Of a stretch of 64,000 bases of DNA, positions 1 to 8,443 are shown in pieces. Under the pieces are notes generated by a model. That model saw only the letters and a program-made list of their open reading frames with translations, did no database searches and was not told the origin of the DNA. The first letter of the stretch is position 1; every line of letters starts with the position of its first letter. Location: NCBI RefSeq assembly GCF_014023275.1, contig NZ_CP054698.1, forward strand, positions 1,116,001 through 1,180,000, given 5' to 3'. A program made the translations under genes and the position numbers. The DNA is from Nostoc edaphicum CCNP1411 (GTDB lineage Bacteria; Cyanobacteriota; Cyanobacteriia; Cyanobacteriales; Nostocaceae).

Positions 1-1509
1 AACTTCCGCTGCTCCTTGGGAATCAATTTGGGCTAAAAGTTCAATACAAGAGCGTTTATCAGCCTCGCTGCCTTTTTCTGCTAAAGCTTTGACTACTCCC
101 TGCTTAAAGAATCGTAAGCCCACATTAGTTGCACTCAAGTGACCCCGTGCCACACTCAAAACTAACAGTTCAACATAGCGCGATCGCAATTCCCAAACTA
201 CTGTTAAACAAGTGCCAGCTATCAACATTGTCTCTGCTACCAACACCCACTTTTGCAGTGATACGGGTACAAACCGCTCACAAAACAATAGAGTTACAAA
301 AATTACCGCTCCTGTCAAACCTGTAGCGATCGCTTCGGCGGTTCCACCAGATAGAGTCTGCATCCGGCTGCGAATTCCTTCTGGAATCGGTTGGTACAGG
401 ATGGGGCCGCTACTCATGACAAAGGTGTAGCGCAGAAGTTCATCGCAGAATTTAACAATTATCAGACCCCAGAAAAAGCTTTGCGATTGCAAAGCTGGAA
501 TTAAATGCAGTAATACCAGCATTCCCGGTAGTGCAAAGCCGACGGTGATTGGTAAAAGCGTGGCGGTGAAAAATACTCCCATCCGTTCGATAAGTCGGCT
601 GGAAATAAACCACTGCAACAACAACTCACACAGCCCCAACATCCCACCAAAAAGACCCAAAAAGCTAGCAAGTTCTCGGTCACTCAAATTGGATTTGAGT
701 TCGCGCAGATATTGAAAATCTATTAACAACCCAATGACTTGTAACAAACCCACAAAGGCAAACAACTGCCAAACATAGCGCTTCAGCGGACTTTTGAGAA
801 AACGCGCTCGTGAAGCTTGTTCTTCAGGAATTAGTTTTTGTGGGGTTTCAGGAAAAGCTGCTCGATAGTGATGAGTTAAATAGAATAGAATCCCCGATCC
901 GAGTAAAATCATTACACAGGCGATGAGGATGATCTTATTCAGCGTGGTGTATTGTAGCAGCCACGGCAGACTAAAGCCACTGATTACATCTGCTACTAAA
1001 AGACCACTACTGACTAGTGGATAAGTGCGCTTAATCTCCCGAATGTTAAATATTTGGTTGGCGACGATGGAGGTGTTGAGGTCATTGACCACATAAAGCG
1101 CATCGACCCATAGCCGCAGTAAAAATACCGAAATCACTGCCAGGTAGGAAAAATGCGATCCCCAACGTAATACAACTAATAAAACTAATGGCATCAACAT
1201 ACAAGGTGCGATCGCCACAATCACCTGACGTAAGGGAAAAATCTTTTGCAGCCACGAGTATAAAAAAACCAGTCCCGCACTCATTACGGCACTGGCAATA
1301 TACATCCACGGCAGTAAATTAGTCCCATATTCATCCAAAAACAGCGCCACCGTGCTGTCCTCTGCCCACCGCAATCCTACAGATACAGTTGTATAGAAAA
1401 GGAACATTATCTGAGTTCGCTCACTCTCCTCTGGTCGGAGATTCACCCACTGTAGTAGTCGTGTCAGAGCACCTTTATTTGCAGCCAACCAGTAATTTTT
1501 CAGTTCCAT
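1..1509 (-). CDS. NTT/MFS-like multi-spanning membrane protein (3' end outside window)
   Basis: Open from an ATG at 1509 to the window edge, giving 503 residues (start MELKNYWLAANKGALTRLLQ) with no stop. The protein is very hydrophobic with about a dozen membrane segments. The last visible residues (VVKALAEKGSEADKRSCIELLAQ) look like the start of a soluble helical, possibly HEAT-type, domain. This resembles cyanobacterial proteins related to ATP/ADP translocases that carry C-terminal HEAT repeats; the family call is from recollection of that architecture, and the substrate is unknown. It is transcribed away from infC, which is also on the minus strand 383 bp upstream. Confidence 0.75.
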   Translation of the reverse strand, partial: MELKNYWLAANKGALTRLLQWVNLRPEESERTQIMFLFYTTVSVGLRWAEDSTVALFLDEYGTNLLPWMYIASAVMSAGLVFLYSWLQKIFPLRQVIVAIAPCMLMPLVLLVVLRWGSHFSYLAVISVFLLRLWVDALYVVNDLNTSIVANQIFNIREIKRTYPLVSSGLLVADVISGFSLPWLLQYTTLNKIILIACVMILLGSGILFYLTHHYRAAFPETPQKLIPEEQASRARFLKSPLKRYVWQLFAFVGLLQVIGLLIDFQYLRELKSNLSDRELASFLGLFGGMLGLCELLLQWFISSRLIERMGVFFTATLLPITVGFALPGMLVLLHLIPALQSQSFFWGLIIVKFCDELLRYTFVMSSGPILYQPIPEGIRSRMQTLSGGTAEAIATGLTGAVIFVTLLFCERFVPVSLQKWVLVAETMLIAGTCLTVVWELRSRYVELLVLSVARGHLSATNVGLRFFKQGVVKALAEKGSEADKRSCIELLAQIDSQGAAEV

Positions 1510-1831
1510 GCAGTTTTATTTTCTGGTAGTATCACCGCGTAATGGGAAGCGGAGAAGCAGGAGGACATGAGGAAGCAATAGGTTCGGATAAGCATTTTGA
1601 ACTCAGAATTACTTTTGGGGAAAAGGTTACTGGGTTTGGGTTAAAGATTTTTTCTTCCCCTTTCCCCTTTCCCTTTTCCCCTTTAACTGAACCGTCTCGC
1701 CTCATCTCCTGGAAATAGCAAAAGTCCTGAGCAACTGAGTATTATGTTTCCCACTCAGCCTTCAGGACTATCGATTTTAGATAAATTTAAATGACCTGAG
1801 AGTTTTGGGTGTACATCTTGTATCCAAACGA
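1510..1831. other. Intergenic region with polypyrimidine repeats
   Basis: No gene is visible. Around 1650-1690 there are short CCCCTTT/CCCTTTTCC tandem repeats of the kind scattered through Nostoc genomes, ending in TTTAACTGAACCGT, which resembles one end of the AATACAGTTCAG repeat family found elsewhere in the window. Confidence 0.5.
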
Positions 1832-1863
1832 AAAATCCCCTGACTATAAGTCAGGGGATTTTC
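1832..1863 (-). terminator. Rho-independent terminator of infC
   Basis: An inverted repeat AATCCCCTGA / TCAGGGGATT with a 7-nt loop is followed on the minus strand by a T run. It starts 30 bp after the infC stop codon, so it fits as the infC terminator. Confidence 0.85.
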
Positions 1864-1892
1864 AAACTAGGTCTATTAATACAGTTAGAAGA

Positions 1893-2426
1893 TTATTTTT
1901 TAGGCGAGATGAGCATCATCATGTTTCGCCCTTCTTTTTTAGGCGCTTGTTGAAGCTCACCAAATGGCTCCAAATCCGTTGCCATTCGCTTGAGCAAATC
2001 TTCTGCTAGGTCGCTGTGTTGAATTTCTCGACCCCGGAACATCACAGTCGCTTTGACTTTATCGCCATCTTTCAAAAAGCGCTCTGCTTGCTTAACACGC
2101 ACGTTGTAGTCGTGTTCTTCAATTTTGTAGCGCATCTTAACTTCTTTGACATCAGCTGTGTGCTGCTTTTTCCGGGCTTCTCGCGCCTTTTTTTCCTGCT
2201 CAAACTTGTATTTCCCGTAGTCCATAATCCGACAAACCGGTGGGTCAGCTTTGTCACTGATTAGCACCAAATCTAGCTCTTTTTCTTCTGCTAGTTGTAG
2301 TGCTTCCTGTGGGGGCATAATTCCCAACTGGGCGCCGTCAGTGTCAATGACCCGAATTTTCGGGAAGCGAATTCGTTCGTTAATTTGGGGCAGATCGCGA
2401 GTTCTTTTCTTCTCAATCACAGCCAT
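1893..2426 (-). CDS. infC: Translation initiation factor IF-3
   Basis: A 177-residue protein, the normal length for IF-3, which binds the 30S subunit, blocks premature 50S joining and proofreads start-codon selection. The N-domain begins with [20 protein letters not shown] and the linker has the typical [15 protein letters not shown] basic helix; the C-domain ends in [14 protein letters not shown]. The start chosen is ATG at 2426 ([13 protein letters not shown]). The rare AUU start known from some infC genes is not needed here. No rpmI or rplT follows downstream; a hairpin terminator comes immediately, so it is probably monocistronic. Confidence 0.97.
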   Translation of the reverse strand: MAVIEKKRTRDLPQINERIRFPKIRVIDTDGAQLGIMPPQEALQLAEEKELDLVLISDKADPPVCRIMDYGKYKFEQEKKAREARKKQHTADVKEVKMRYKIEEHDYNVRVKQAERFLKDGDKVKATVMFRGREIQHSDLAEDLLKRMATDLEPFGELQQAPKKEGRNMMMLISPKK

Positions 2427-3208
2427 TATGATTAGTGGGAGCTCTTAATGAAGGATTTGGTGTGGTCTAAATTGGTATGCCTCAGTAGGCAAAATACAGA
2501 AGTAACTCAGGACTGAAAACATAGTCTCCAGTTCTAGGGTAACTAATCTATAAAATAGTTGCCTCGTTGTATTTGTCATTTTACTCAGTCTGAGAGAATT
2601 TCTCTGCAATAGTTAATCTAAATTACACAACCTAGACTCATATTAAATATTATTACAATTATTTAGCAAGGCTTTTTGCGATGTCTACGACGGGCTACGC
2701 CTACGCAGCAGCAATTGGCTTGGGGGATTGAACAAGAGGCAAGGGAGCAGGGTGCAGGGTGCAGGGGGAACAGAACAGAAAAGGGATTCGACCTATTCCT
2801 GTTCAATAACCACTTATGAGAAGTAGGGGACTCAGACCCATATTCCCCCCTTCATTCCACGACAGGATGAAGGGGTCATTTCCCCCCGCTCCCTGCCCCC
2901 TGCCCCTGCCTCTTCATTGAGTCGTCTGTGGGGCCGTTCAAACTGATTTTGGCACAGTCAATTATGCCAGCCTGTGCGATCGCCTTATCCAAAAAAAGCT
3001 TGGGTGAAATCCGTCCTTCTCACGATGATTTTCTTACACTCAGCACCAATGACCAATGACCAATGACCAATGACAAATGACCAATTGTTTATTTGTCACT
3101 CATAATCGAGGCATTTTGTAAAGTCGCCAAACTCCTACTTCACTATGGCGACAGCCTGATCAACGGATCAGGTAAATTAAGATAAGTAAAGAAAACGCTT
3201 TGAACTAA
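2427..3208. other. Repeat-rich intergenic region between divergent infC and HEAT gene
   Basis: No gene is visible in 782 bp. It holds a copy of the GCGATGTCTACGAC...CTACGCCTACGC short repeat at 2678-2706, an imperfect inverted repeat built of GGTGCAGGG / CCCCTGCCCC heptamers at about 2731-2912 that could form a long hairpin, and tandem CAATGAC heptamers at 3046-3085. Promoters for infC and the HEAT-repeat gene must lie here, but I could not identify them. Confidence 0.5.
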
Positions 3209-3889
3209 ATGGCAGCTCTAAGCTTACAAGAAATTTCTACTCAGTTAGAAAGTCCGAATTTACGCGATCGCATGGTAGCCCTTGCTAATCTGCGTAATGT
3301 TCCCCCTGAAGATGCAGTCCCTTTAATTAAAAAGGTACTGGATGATGAATCTTTGCAACTGCGATCGATGGCAATATTTGCCCTCGGAATCAAGCCGACG
3401 CCAGAATGTTATTCAATTTTGGTAGGAATTCTCGAAAATGACCCAGATTATGGTATCCGTGCTGATGCCGCCGGTGCTTTAGGATATTTAGGTGACGCTA
3501 GAGCCTTTGAAGTGCTGTCGCGGGCATTTTATGAAGATACTGATTGGCTAGTACGCTTTAGTGCAGCCGTTTCTCTAGGTAACATTAAAGACCCTCGTGC
3601 CCGTCAAATTCTTCTTCAGGCATTGGATAGCAAAGAAGTAGTGTTGCAACAAGCTGCAATCTCTGCACTGGGAGAAATTAAAGACATTGAGTCTGTTGAT
3701 AAGATCCTGCGCTTCGCCCAATCAGATGATTGGTTAGTAAGGCAGCGTCTAGCAGAAGCCTTGGGAAATCTTCCCACTCCCAAGAGCGTTTCAGCTTTAA
3801 AATACCTGGAAAAAGACAATCATTTCAACGTTGCCGAGGCAGCCAGAATTGGCCTCAAGAAGCTTGAGGAAATAGGCAATCAAGCTTAA
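3209..3889 (+). CDS. HEAT-repeat protein, NblB/CpcE-like
   Basis: A 226-residue all-helical protein of about seven HEAT/PBS-lyase repeats of roughly 31 residues (for example RSMAIFALGIKPTPECYSIL, RADAAGALGYLGDARAFEVL, RFSAAVSLGNIKDPRARQIL). Such proteins in cyanobacteria include the bilin lyase subunits CpcE/F and the phycobilisome-degradation protein NblB. A phycobiliprotein lyase gene follows 75 bp downstream on the same strand, which supports a phycobilisome-related role. The exact function is inferred; NblB-like is my best guess from length and repeat pattern. Confidence 0.8.
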   Translation: MAALSLQEISTQLESPNLRDRMVALANLRNVPPEDAVPLIKKVLDDESLQLRSMAIFALGIKPTPECYSILVGILENDPDYGIRADAAGALGYLGDARAFEVLSRAFYEDTDWLVRFSAAVSLGNIKDPRARQILLQALDSKEVVLQQAAISALGEIKDIESVDKILRFAQSDDWLVRQRLAEALGNLPTPKSVSALKYLEKDNHFNVAEAARIGLKKLEEIGNQA

Positions 3890-3964
3890 TATTAAAGCCT
3901 CCTGCTACCTTTTAATAATAATTAAGTGAGAATTTTAGCATTTTGATGCAGGGTAATTTCATTC

Positions 3965-4531
3965 ATGAATATTGAAGAGTTTTTTCAGTTAAGTGCTGGT
4001 AAATGGTTTTCTCATCGTACTAGTCAACATTTGGCTTTTAACCAATCGGAACATAGCAAGTCAGATATCATCATTGAGACATTGGTAGTAGATCACCCAG
4101 AAGTGATCAAACTGTGTCAACAGTACAAAATTAATCCTAGTTCTGCTTCCTGTGCTACCAAAATTACCTGGAACGGGACAATGGACAAGGATCAAGCAAA
4201 ACACAGTGGTTCAACTATGTTAGTTTCGATACCTGACGCGGATAATCCGACCCAAGGCAAATTGCTGCGAGAAATAGTTGATGGCAATAAAACTCCGGTT
4301 GCCGGACGCTATAAATTTGACAGTGATGATGCTTTGATTCTAACTATAGAGGATGAAAACATCTACTCAGAGGAGCGCCTGTGGTTTGCTAGCCCCAATT
4401 TGCGGATGCGGGTGAATATCCTCAAGAGTTTTGGTGGATTTAGTATCACTTCCTTCACTTCTGAGATTCGCATGGGTGGATTTCCACCAGCCGCGAAGAC
4501 TTCGGAAGCGGCTAACTCAGTATCTAGTTAG
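3965..4531 (+). CDS. cpcS: Phycobiliprotein lyase, CpcS/CpeS family
   Basis: A 188-residue protein with the hallmark N-terminus [20 protein letters not shown] and the conserved [20 protein letters not shown] and FTSEIRM stretches of the lipocalin-fold CpcS/CpeS lyases, which attach phycocyanobilin to a beta-barrel-adjacent Cys of phycobiliproteins. It follows the HEAT-repeat gene by 75 bp, so the two probably form an operon. The last 13 residues or so ([14 protein letters not shown]) are encoded by a palindromic repeat, AGCCGCGAAGACTTCGGAAG..., which has extended or replaced the natural C-terminus. Confidence 0.88.
   Translation: MNIEEFFQLSAGKWFSHRTSQHLAFNQSEHSKSDIIIETLVVDHPEVIKLCQQYKINPSSASCATKITWNGTMDKDQAKHSGSTMLVSIPDADNPTQGKLLREIVDGNKTPVAGRYKFDSDDALILTIEDENIYSEERLWFASPNLRMRVNILKSFGGFSITSFTSEIRMGGFPPAAKTSEAANSVSS
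4489..4513. repeat. Palindromic repeat forming the cpcS 3' end
   Basis: The sequence AGCCGCGAAGACTTCGGAAG plus GCGGCT is an imperfect palindrome of the short repeat class common in Nostoc. It is read in frame as the C-terminal tail of the lyase. Confidence 0.6.
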
Positions 4532-4540
4532 TTTGATGTG

Positions 4541-4665
4541 TAGCTTGGGTTGAGGAACGTGACGCGAAGCGGCTTCCCGTTCGCGTAGCGTCTCCGACAG
4601 GAGAAGGGTAACCCAACATTTTTCGGGGTTTGTTGGGTTTCGCTGTTGCTCAACCCAACCTTGTA
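4541..4665. repeat. GGGTTGAGG/CTCAACCC repeat with nested palindrome
   Basis: An outer inverted repeat CTTGGGTTGAGG...CTCAACCCAACCTT encloses AACCCAACA...TGTTGGGTT. A second short repeat, GACGCGAAGCGGCTTCCCGT..., sits inside at 4559-4608. The hairpin could also terminate the HEAT/cpcS transcript. Confidence 0.6.
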
Positions 4666-4775
4666 CCTTAGAAAGAGTAGTAGACCGTCCTAAACTTGGT
4701 CATAATAGACCCCTTTGTAGCACGGATTACTACAACAATCTCCTAGACAGAACTCGAACAGTCGCCGGGGTCAAA

Positions 4776-4799
4776 ACTTTAAATACTGGTATTTAAAGT
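4776..4799. promoter_or_regulatory. Perfect 11-bp dyad
   Basis: ACTTTAAATAC and its exact reverse complement GTATTTAAAGT are separated by 2 bp. It lies in a 530-bp gene-free gap (4532-5063) and could be an operator or an RNA hairpin; nothing assigns it to a gene. Confidence 0.4.
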
Positions 4800-5063
4800 A
4801 TACAGTCCGCATCGTCAAGGATGAGTGTAATCAAGGGGATGAATTCAACATATTGTTGAGTAATGTTGAGAAAAAAAATGGGAAATATCTCTGTGTGGAT
4901 GTTTTTTGTTAGCGATCGCTTAACCTTCAAGACAGTCGCTACTGTTCTTCTTAACCCAAGGGTATTGGCTTAGTACCCACCACCAAATTTTAAAAGACTT
5001 TTTCCCAGTCCCCAGTCCCCAATTGTGGATGTTGCTTATAAACAAAGGTAAATTTGTGGAATC

Positions 5064-5420
5064 CTAATAGACCAAGGGTGTCACACCGCGCATTTTACGT
5101 AAAGAATTTATACAAGCAGGACAATCGCAGTTAAATAAGTCGGTTGCCATATCGCTTTCTTCGTTATTGAACTCCAGCATGGGAACATTTTCTTGAGAAA
5201 ACTCTATTTCCGACTGATATTTAGGAATTTGAGCCAATACAGAAGCCCTTGCACACACTAATCCCACTTTATGTTTATTGCGTATACAAGATAGTCTGTC
5301 TGTGGTTTTGGCTTCTGGTTGTGGTTCTACAGCTTGTGCTTGATTGAGCATTACTCCCATAGAGAGAATAGAGCTAATCAGTATAGGAGAAGAAAGCAAA
5401 CTCAGTATGAATTTGTTCAT
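5064..5420 (-). CDS. Small exported Cys-containing protein, unknown function
   Basis: A 118-residue protein with a signal peptide (MNKFILSLLSSPILISSILS... ending AQA before VEPQ). The mature part has two Cys groups, SCIRNKHKVGLVC and NCDCPACINSLRK, which suggests disulfides or metal binding in the periplasm. I do not recognise a family. It lies 226 bp downstream of the DUF4174 gene on the same strand, also an exported protein, so a common envelope role is possible but unproven. Confidence 0.6.
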   Translation of the reverse strand: MNKFILSLLSSPILISSILSMGVMLNQAQAVEPQPEAKTTDRLSCIRNKHKVGLVCARASVLAQIPKYQSEIEFSQENVPMLEFNNEESDMATDLFNCDCPACINSLRKMRGVTPLVY

Positions 5421-5646
5421 TAGTTTCCTTAAAAAACAATCTTGATCGCTCAGATTATCCGATTAAATCTTACAGTGCAAGTAAACCTGCATCAGGAATT
5501 ACTTTAACTTAGAAGCTCGTAAGTACCGCCGTGTTCCAGCGCCCGTTGGTAGGCTGTTTGAACTACGAAGACGCGAAGAAAGCGGAGAAAAACCTTATTT
5601 TTATGTCTAGACCTTGAAAGGCTAATCTTAACTACAGCAATTCTAC

Positions 5647-6138
5647 TTACTGTCTACCTTGCTCTTGCATTTCTTGCTGACGCATAGGCATAGCGTCAAT
5701 TTCCTCAAAAATTGCTGTCGCCTGCACTGGTTTAGCATAACTGCGCTTCATACCGCCATCCTTACCCACCAAAATCACACGAAAACTTTCTTTGTCAACC
5801 TCAAAGCGATCGCGTAATTTGGCAGCAGAAGACTCATCTATTGGCTGTTTGTTGGCATAGCTTTCATCAGTGGATAAAACCTGAACTAGGACTAGATCCC
5901 GATCTGCAAAACCGCTGTTATGCTCTTGCAATAGTTGCATTTGCTGTTGATAGGTATGATTATCAATAGACGGTGCAAAAACTAGTAGCACGCGGTTTTT
6001 CCATTTTTGGTGACTGAGGTTAAATGAAGACATTTTGATGGCATGATTAGTTGAATGTTGAATAATATCAGCTTTGCTAACTGGTGACAGTACTATACAC
6101 ACTAATAGGTTAATGGCAATTAATGCTGAATTATTCAT
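5647..6138 (-). CDS. DUF4174-type exported protein
   Basis: A 163-residue protein with an N-terminal signal peptide (MNNSALIAINLLVCIVLSPV...). The body, WKNRVLLVFAPS...DRDLVLVQVLS...FRVILVGKDGGMKRSYAKPV, matches the thioredoxin-like DUF4174 pattern: a beta-alpha-beta start and a VGKDGGxK motif. There is no CXXC redox motif. Function is unknown; a periplasmic or outer-compartment location is inferred from the signal peptide. Confidence 0.75.
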   Translation of the reverse strand: MNNSALIAINLLVCIVLSPVSKADIIQHSTNHAIKMSSFNLSHQKWKNRVLLVFAPSIDNHTYQQQMQLLQEHNSGFADRDLVLVQVLSTDESYANKQPIDESSAAKLRDRFEVDKESFRVILVGKDGGMKRSYAKPVQATAIFEEIDAMPMRQQEMQEQGRQ

Positions 6139-6290
6139 GCTTAATTTTTATCTGTTTTCTCTACTCTTAAACTATCATTAGTTACCCAATTTTTTATCTA
6201 TCTGTTGATGGTTTTTCTTGGTATTAGAATTAGGTTGATACCAATCACTCAAACTATAACAGGCTGATGGGTGATCAAAAAATAGTTTGA

Positions 6291-6458
6291 GAGGTTGTTT
6301 GAAAAGTGTTTTACTGTGACTTTAGGTACTTTTAGATCGCCCCTAACCCTCCTTAAATTAAAAAGAGGGAAACCGGAATCAAAGTCCCCCAACTTATCGA
6401 GATACTTAAAGGTATCTAAAAATTTTGATACCGACAATAAGATTTTTCAAACATCCTC
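6291..6458. mobile_element. MITE family 1, copy A (GAGGNTGTTTGAAAAG ends)
   Basis: Terminal inverted repeats GAGGTTGTTTGAAAAGT and GAGGATGTTTGAAAAAT (reverse complement of the right end) bound a 168-bp element flanked by a 3-bp direct repeat TGA. It encodes no transposase. Confidence 0.85.
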
Positions 6459-6579
6459 TGAAAATATCAAATATTACCCCTCAAAACCCAAACAGTTTTG
6501 AGGGGCAAAGTTAAGTTTAAATTCCAGGTTTAAAAATCAAGGAGAGTCACGTCTCGATATTTATGTTTGCCGAGGCTAT

Positions 6580-7230
6580 TTAATGAAAATTAGAATTGTG
6601 TCGGATCAAATTCATAAATTCCTCGCGAGTCCGCACATCTTCTGAAAAAACGCCGCGCATTGCACTAGTAACAGTCCAAGAACCGGGTTTTTGCACACCA
6701 CGCATTACCATACACATGTGGGTTGCTTCTATTACCACTGCAACGCCTTGGGGTTTAAGTAATCCTTGTAAGGCGTCAGCAATTTGCACAGTCAGACGTT
6801 CTTGAACTTGTAAACGTCGTGCATACATTTCGCAAACACGGGCAATCTTAGATAGTCCTATTACTTTCCCATTTGGAATGTAAGCAACATGAGCACGACC
6901 AATAATCGGCAGAATATGATGTTCGCAGGAACTGAAAATATCGATGTCCCGAACCAATACCATTTCATTGGCATCTTCTGTAAATACTGCTCCGTTTAGC
7001 AGTTCATCCAAAGATTCATGATATCCTTTTGTGAGAAACTGTAAGGCTTTCATTACCCTTTTTGGAGTATCTTTTAGTCCTTCGCGGTCTGGATCTTCTC
7101 CTAATCCAATCAGCAAAGTACGCACAGCCTGCTTCATTTCGGCTTCTGTTACAGTTTGCTTTTGCCCAGTCGCTAAAGATGAGAGTACCTGATCAGCAGA
7201 AGTTAGATCGGGACGAATCGATAGAGTCAT
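6580..7230 (-). CDS. folE: GTP cyclohydrolase I
   Basis: A 216-residue enzyme that converts GTP to 7,8-dihydroneopterin triphosphate, the first step to folate and pterins. The zinc ligands expected for type I enzymes are visible: Cys102 and His105 in SSCEHHILP and Cys173 in THMCMVMRG. The substrate-binding stretches [20 protein letters not shown] and the C-terminal RxEFMNLI are present. It stands alone; the neighbours on both sides are repeats. Start at ATG 7230 (MTLSIRPDL). Confidence 0.97.
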   Translation of the reverse strand: MTLSIRPDLTSADQVLSSLATGQKQTVTEAEMKQAVRTLLIGLGEDPDREGLKDTPKRVMKALQFLTKGYHESLDELLNGAVFTEDANEMVLVRDIDIFSSCEHHILPIIGRAHVAYIPNGKVIGLSKIARVCEMYARRLQVQERLTVQIADALQGLLKPQGVAVVIEATHMCMVMRGVQKPGSWTVTSAMRGVFSEDVRTREEFMNLIRHNSNFH

Positions 7231-7366
7231 TTTGTGAGTTCTGTGGGAATGTTTGGTAAATCAGCCTGTTGTCAGATGTCGGTTGCGATTGACTCCTGAC
7301 TCGTAACTAAGTGTAACATAACTTTACACTTCTTAATCACACCAAACATTTTGTCAGCTTAAAAAC

Positions 7367-7468
7367 CAATAAGTTTGGGTTAAGGGCTAATTGTACAAAA
7401 TTGTGGGTTTTCGAGACGCGATAAATCGCCGTCTCTACAAGTGTTTTGGTCTTATCTGAACTGTATTG
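7367..7468. mobile_element. MITE family 3 (CAATACAGTTCAG ends), copy 1
   Basis: A 102-bp element ending in CTGAACTGTATTG, flanked by 10-bp direct repeats GCTTAAAAAC (7357-7366) and GCTTATAAAC (7469-7478), one mismatch. The middle holds GAGACGCGATAAATCGCCGT, shared with the copies near 40.4 and 60.4 kb. Confidence 0.8.
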
Positions 7469-7822
7469 GCTTATAAACACACGATGCCCAAAGAGCATAC
7501 TTTGAGCTAATTTACCATGTCCCTTATCGTGAAAGGTAGCTGTATAACAATGGTGTATTTTTGTCAATATATTACTACCGGAACTTACTAGAAATTTTCT
7601 AGCGATCGCCTTCCACTTTCTCTCGCAAAAAGAAACAGCACTTTGAGAGTTTGTAAGAAGTCAATTTTTAAGCAACTTTACACGATTAGTTATCTAATAT
7701 TAAATACTTGGACATAATTCTTATATTTATGTTTATTATTTCGTAGCTTTAATAAGTTTAAAAATTAGTAAAATCTTAGGAAGCCAGAAGATTTAAATAG
7801 TTTCTTGTGGCGCTAATCAAAA

Positions 7823-7880
7823 CAGAATTCAGGAGTCAGGAGCCAGAATGGGCTAAACGCCCATTCTGACCTCTGAATTC
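7823..7880. repeat. AGAATTCAGGAGTCAG hairpin repeat
   Basis: AGAATTCAGGAGTCAG...AGAATGGGC is followed by GCCCATTCTGAC...GAATTC, forming a stem. A partial second copy lies at 27196-27224. Confidence 0.6.
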
Positions 7881-7928
7881 TTCTTCAATACACATGTTTT
7901 AAATTCGCAATCACATATAAATATAAAA

Positions 7929-8031
7929 CAATACGGTTCAGTTAAGCCTTTTTTTCTCCCCCTGCTTCCCCTGCCTCCCCTGCTCCCCCTGCCTGCCTTA
8001 ACAGATAAATTTCCTTAACTGAACTGTATTG
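7929..8031. mobile_element. MITE family 3, copy 2
   Basis: Ends CAATACGGTTCAGTTAAG and CTTAACTGAACTGTATTG are inverted repeats. Perfect 10-bp target duplications AAATATAAAA flank it (7919-7928 and 8032-8041). The interior is CCCCTGC-type short tandem repeats. Confidence 0.88.
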
Positions 8032-8041
8032 AAATATAAAA

Positions 8042-8396
8042 AAGTCCGCTTTCACGGACTTAAGTAAGGGCTTCTGTCACTTTTCTCGGCTACAATCATG
8101 TATGAATCATGATATTTTTATTGTTGATTATTAATTCAAAAAAAGCAAGCTTTTGAAGCTATTTTAATAGACCTAAGTACTTGAATTATATCCTTTTATA
8201 ATAACTCTTAAAAATTTTCATGTGGAATTGTATCATCGTGTTTTTTATGATTTTTCTAGACGAAAGAGGTTTAGAATAACATCAATTTACTAACTTATAC
8301 AATTTTCTTGGGACAAAAGACATATATATATGTCTTTTGAAACTTCAGTATTTACAAGATTTTTGCATTAAAAAGGTAAAGGTGGTCAGGTATAAC
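8042..8396. other. Gene-free AT-rich stretch with a 26-bp perfect palindrome
   Basis: No ORF is convincing. CAAAAGACATATA and its exact complement form a 26-bp palindrome at 8314-8339. A plus-strand terminator follows about 60 bp later, so a small RNA transcribed rightward is possible. Confidence 0.4.
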
Positions 8397-8433
8397 AGCC
8401 CCAGGAAGGAATTCCCAATCCTGGGGTTTTATT
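8397..8433 (+). terminator. Rho-independent terminator, plus strand
   Basis: AGCCCCAGGA...TCCTGGGG followed by TTTTATT is a GC-rich hairpin with a T tract on the plus strand. No plus-strand gene lies upstream, so it may end an unannotated RNA; on the minus strand it could weakly terminate cobJ-family transcription. Confidence 0.6.
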
Positions 8434-8443
8434 ATGCGATCGC

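Noticed and set aside
6249..6437. Minus-strand 62-codon frame over a MITE (also similar frames at 12768-12968 and 57810-57998)
   Set aside because: The encoded peptides (SVSKFLDT..., SVSKVLDP...) follow the repeat and its CCCCC/GGGGG stems, so they are repeat-derived rather than genes.
7337..7567. A 76-codon minus-strand frame downstream of folE
   Set aside because: Most of it is a MITE family 3 copy with target duplications; no conserved protein features.
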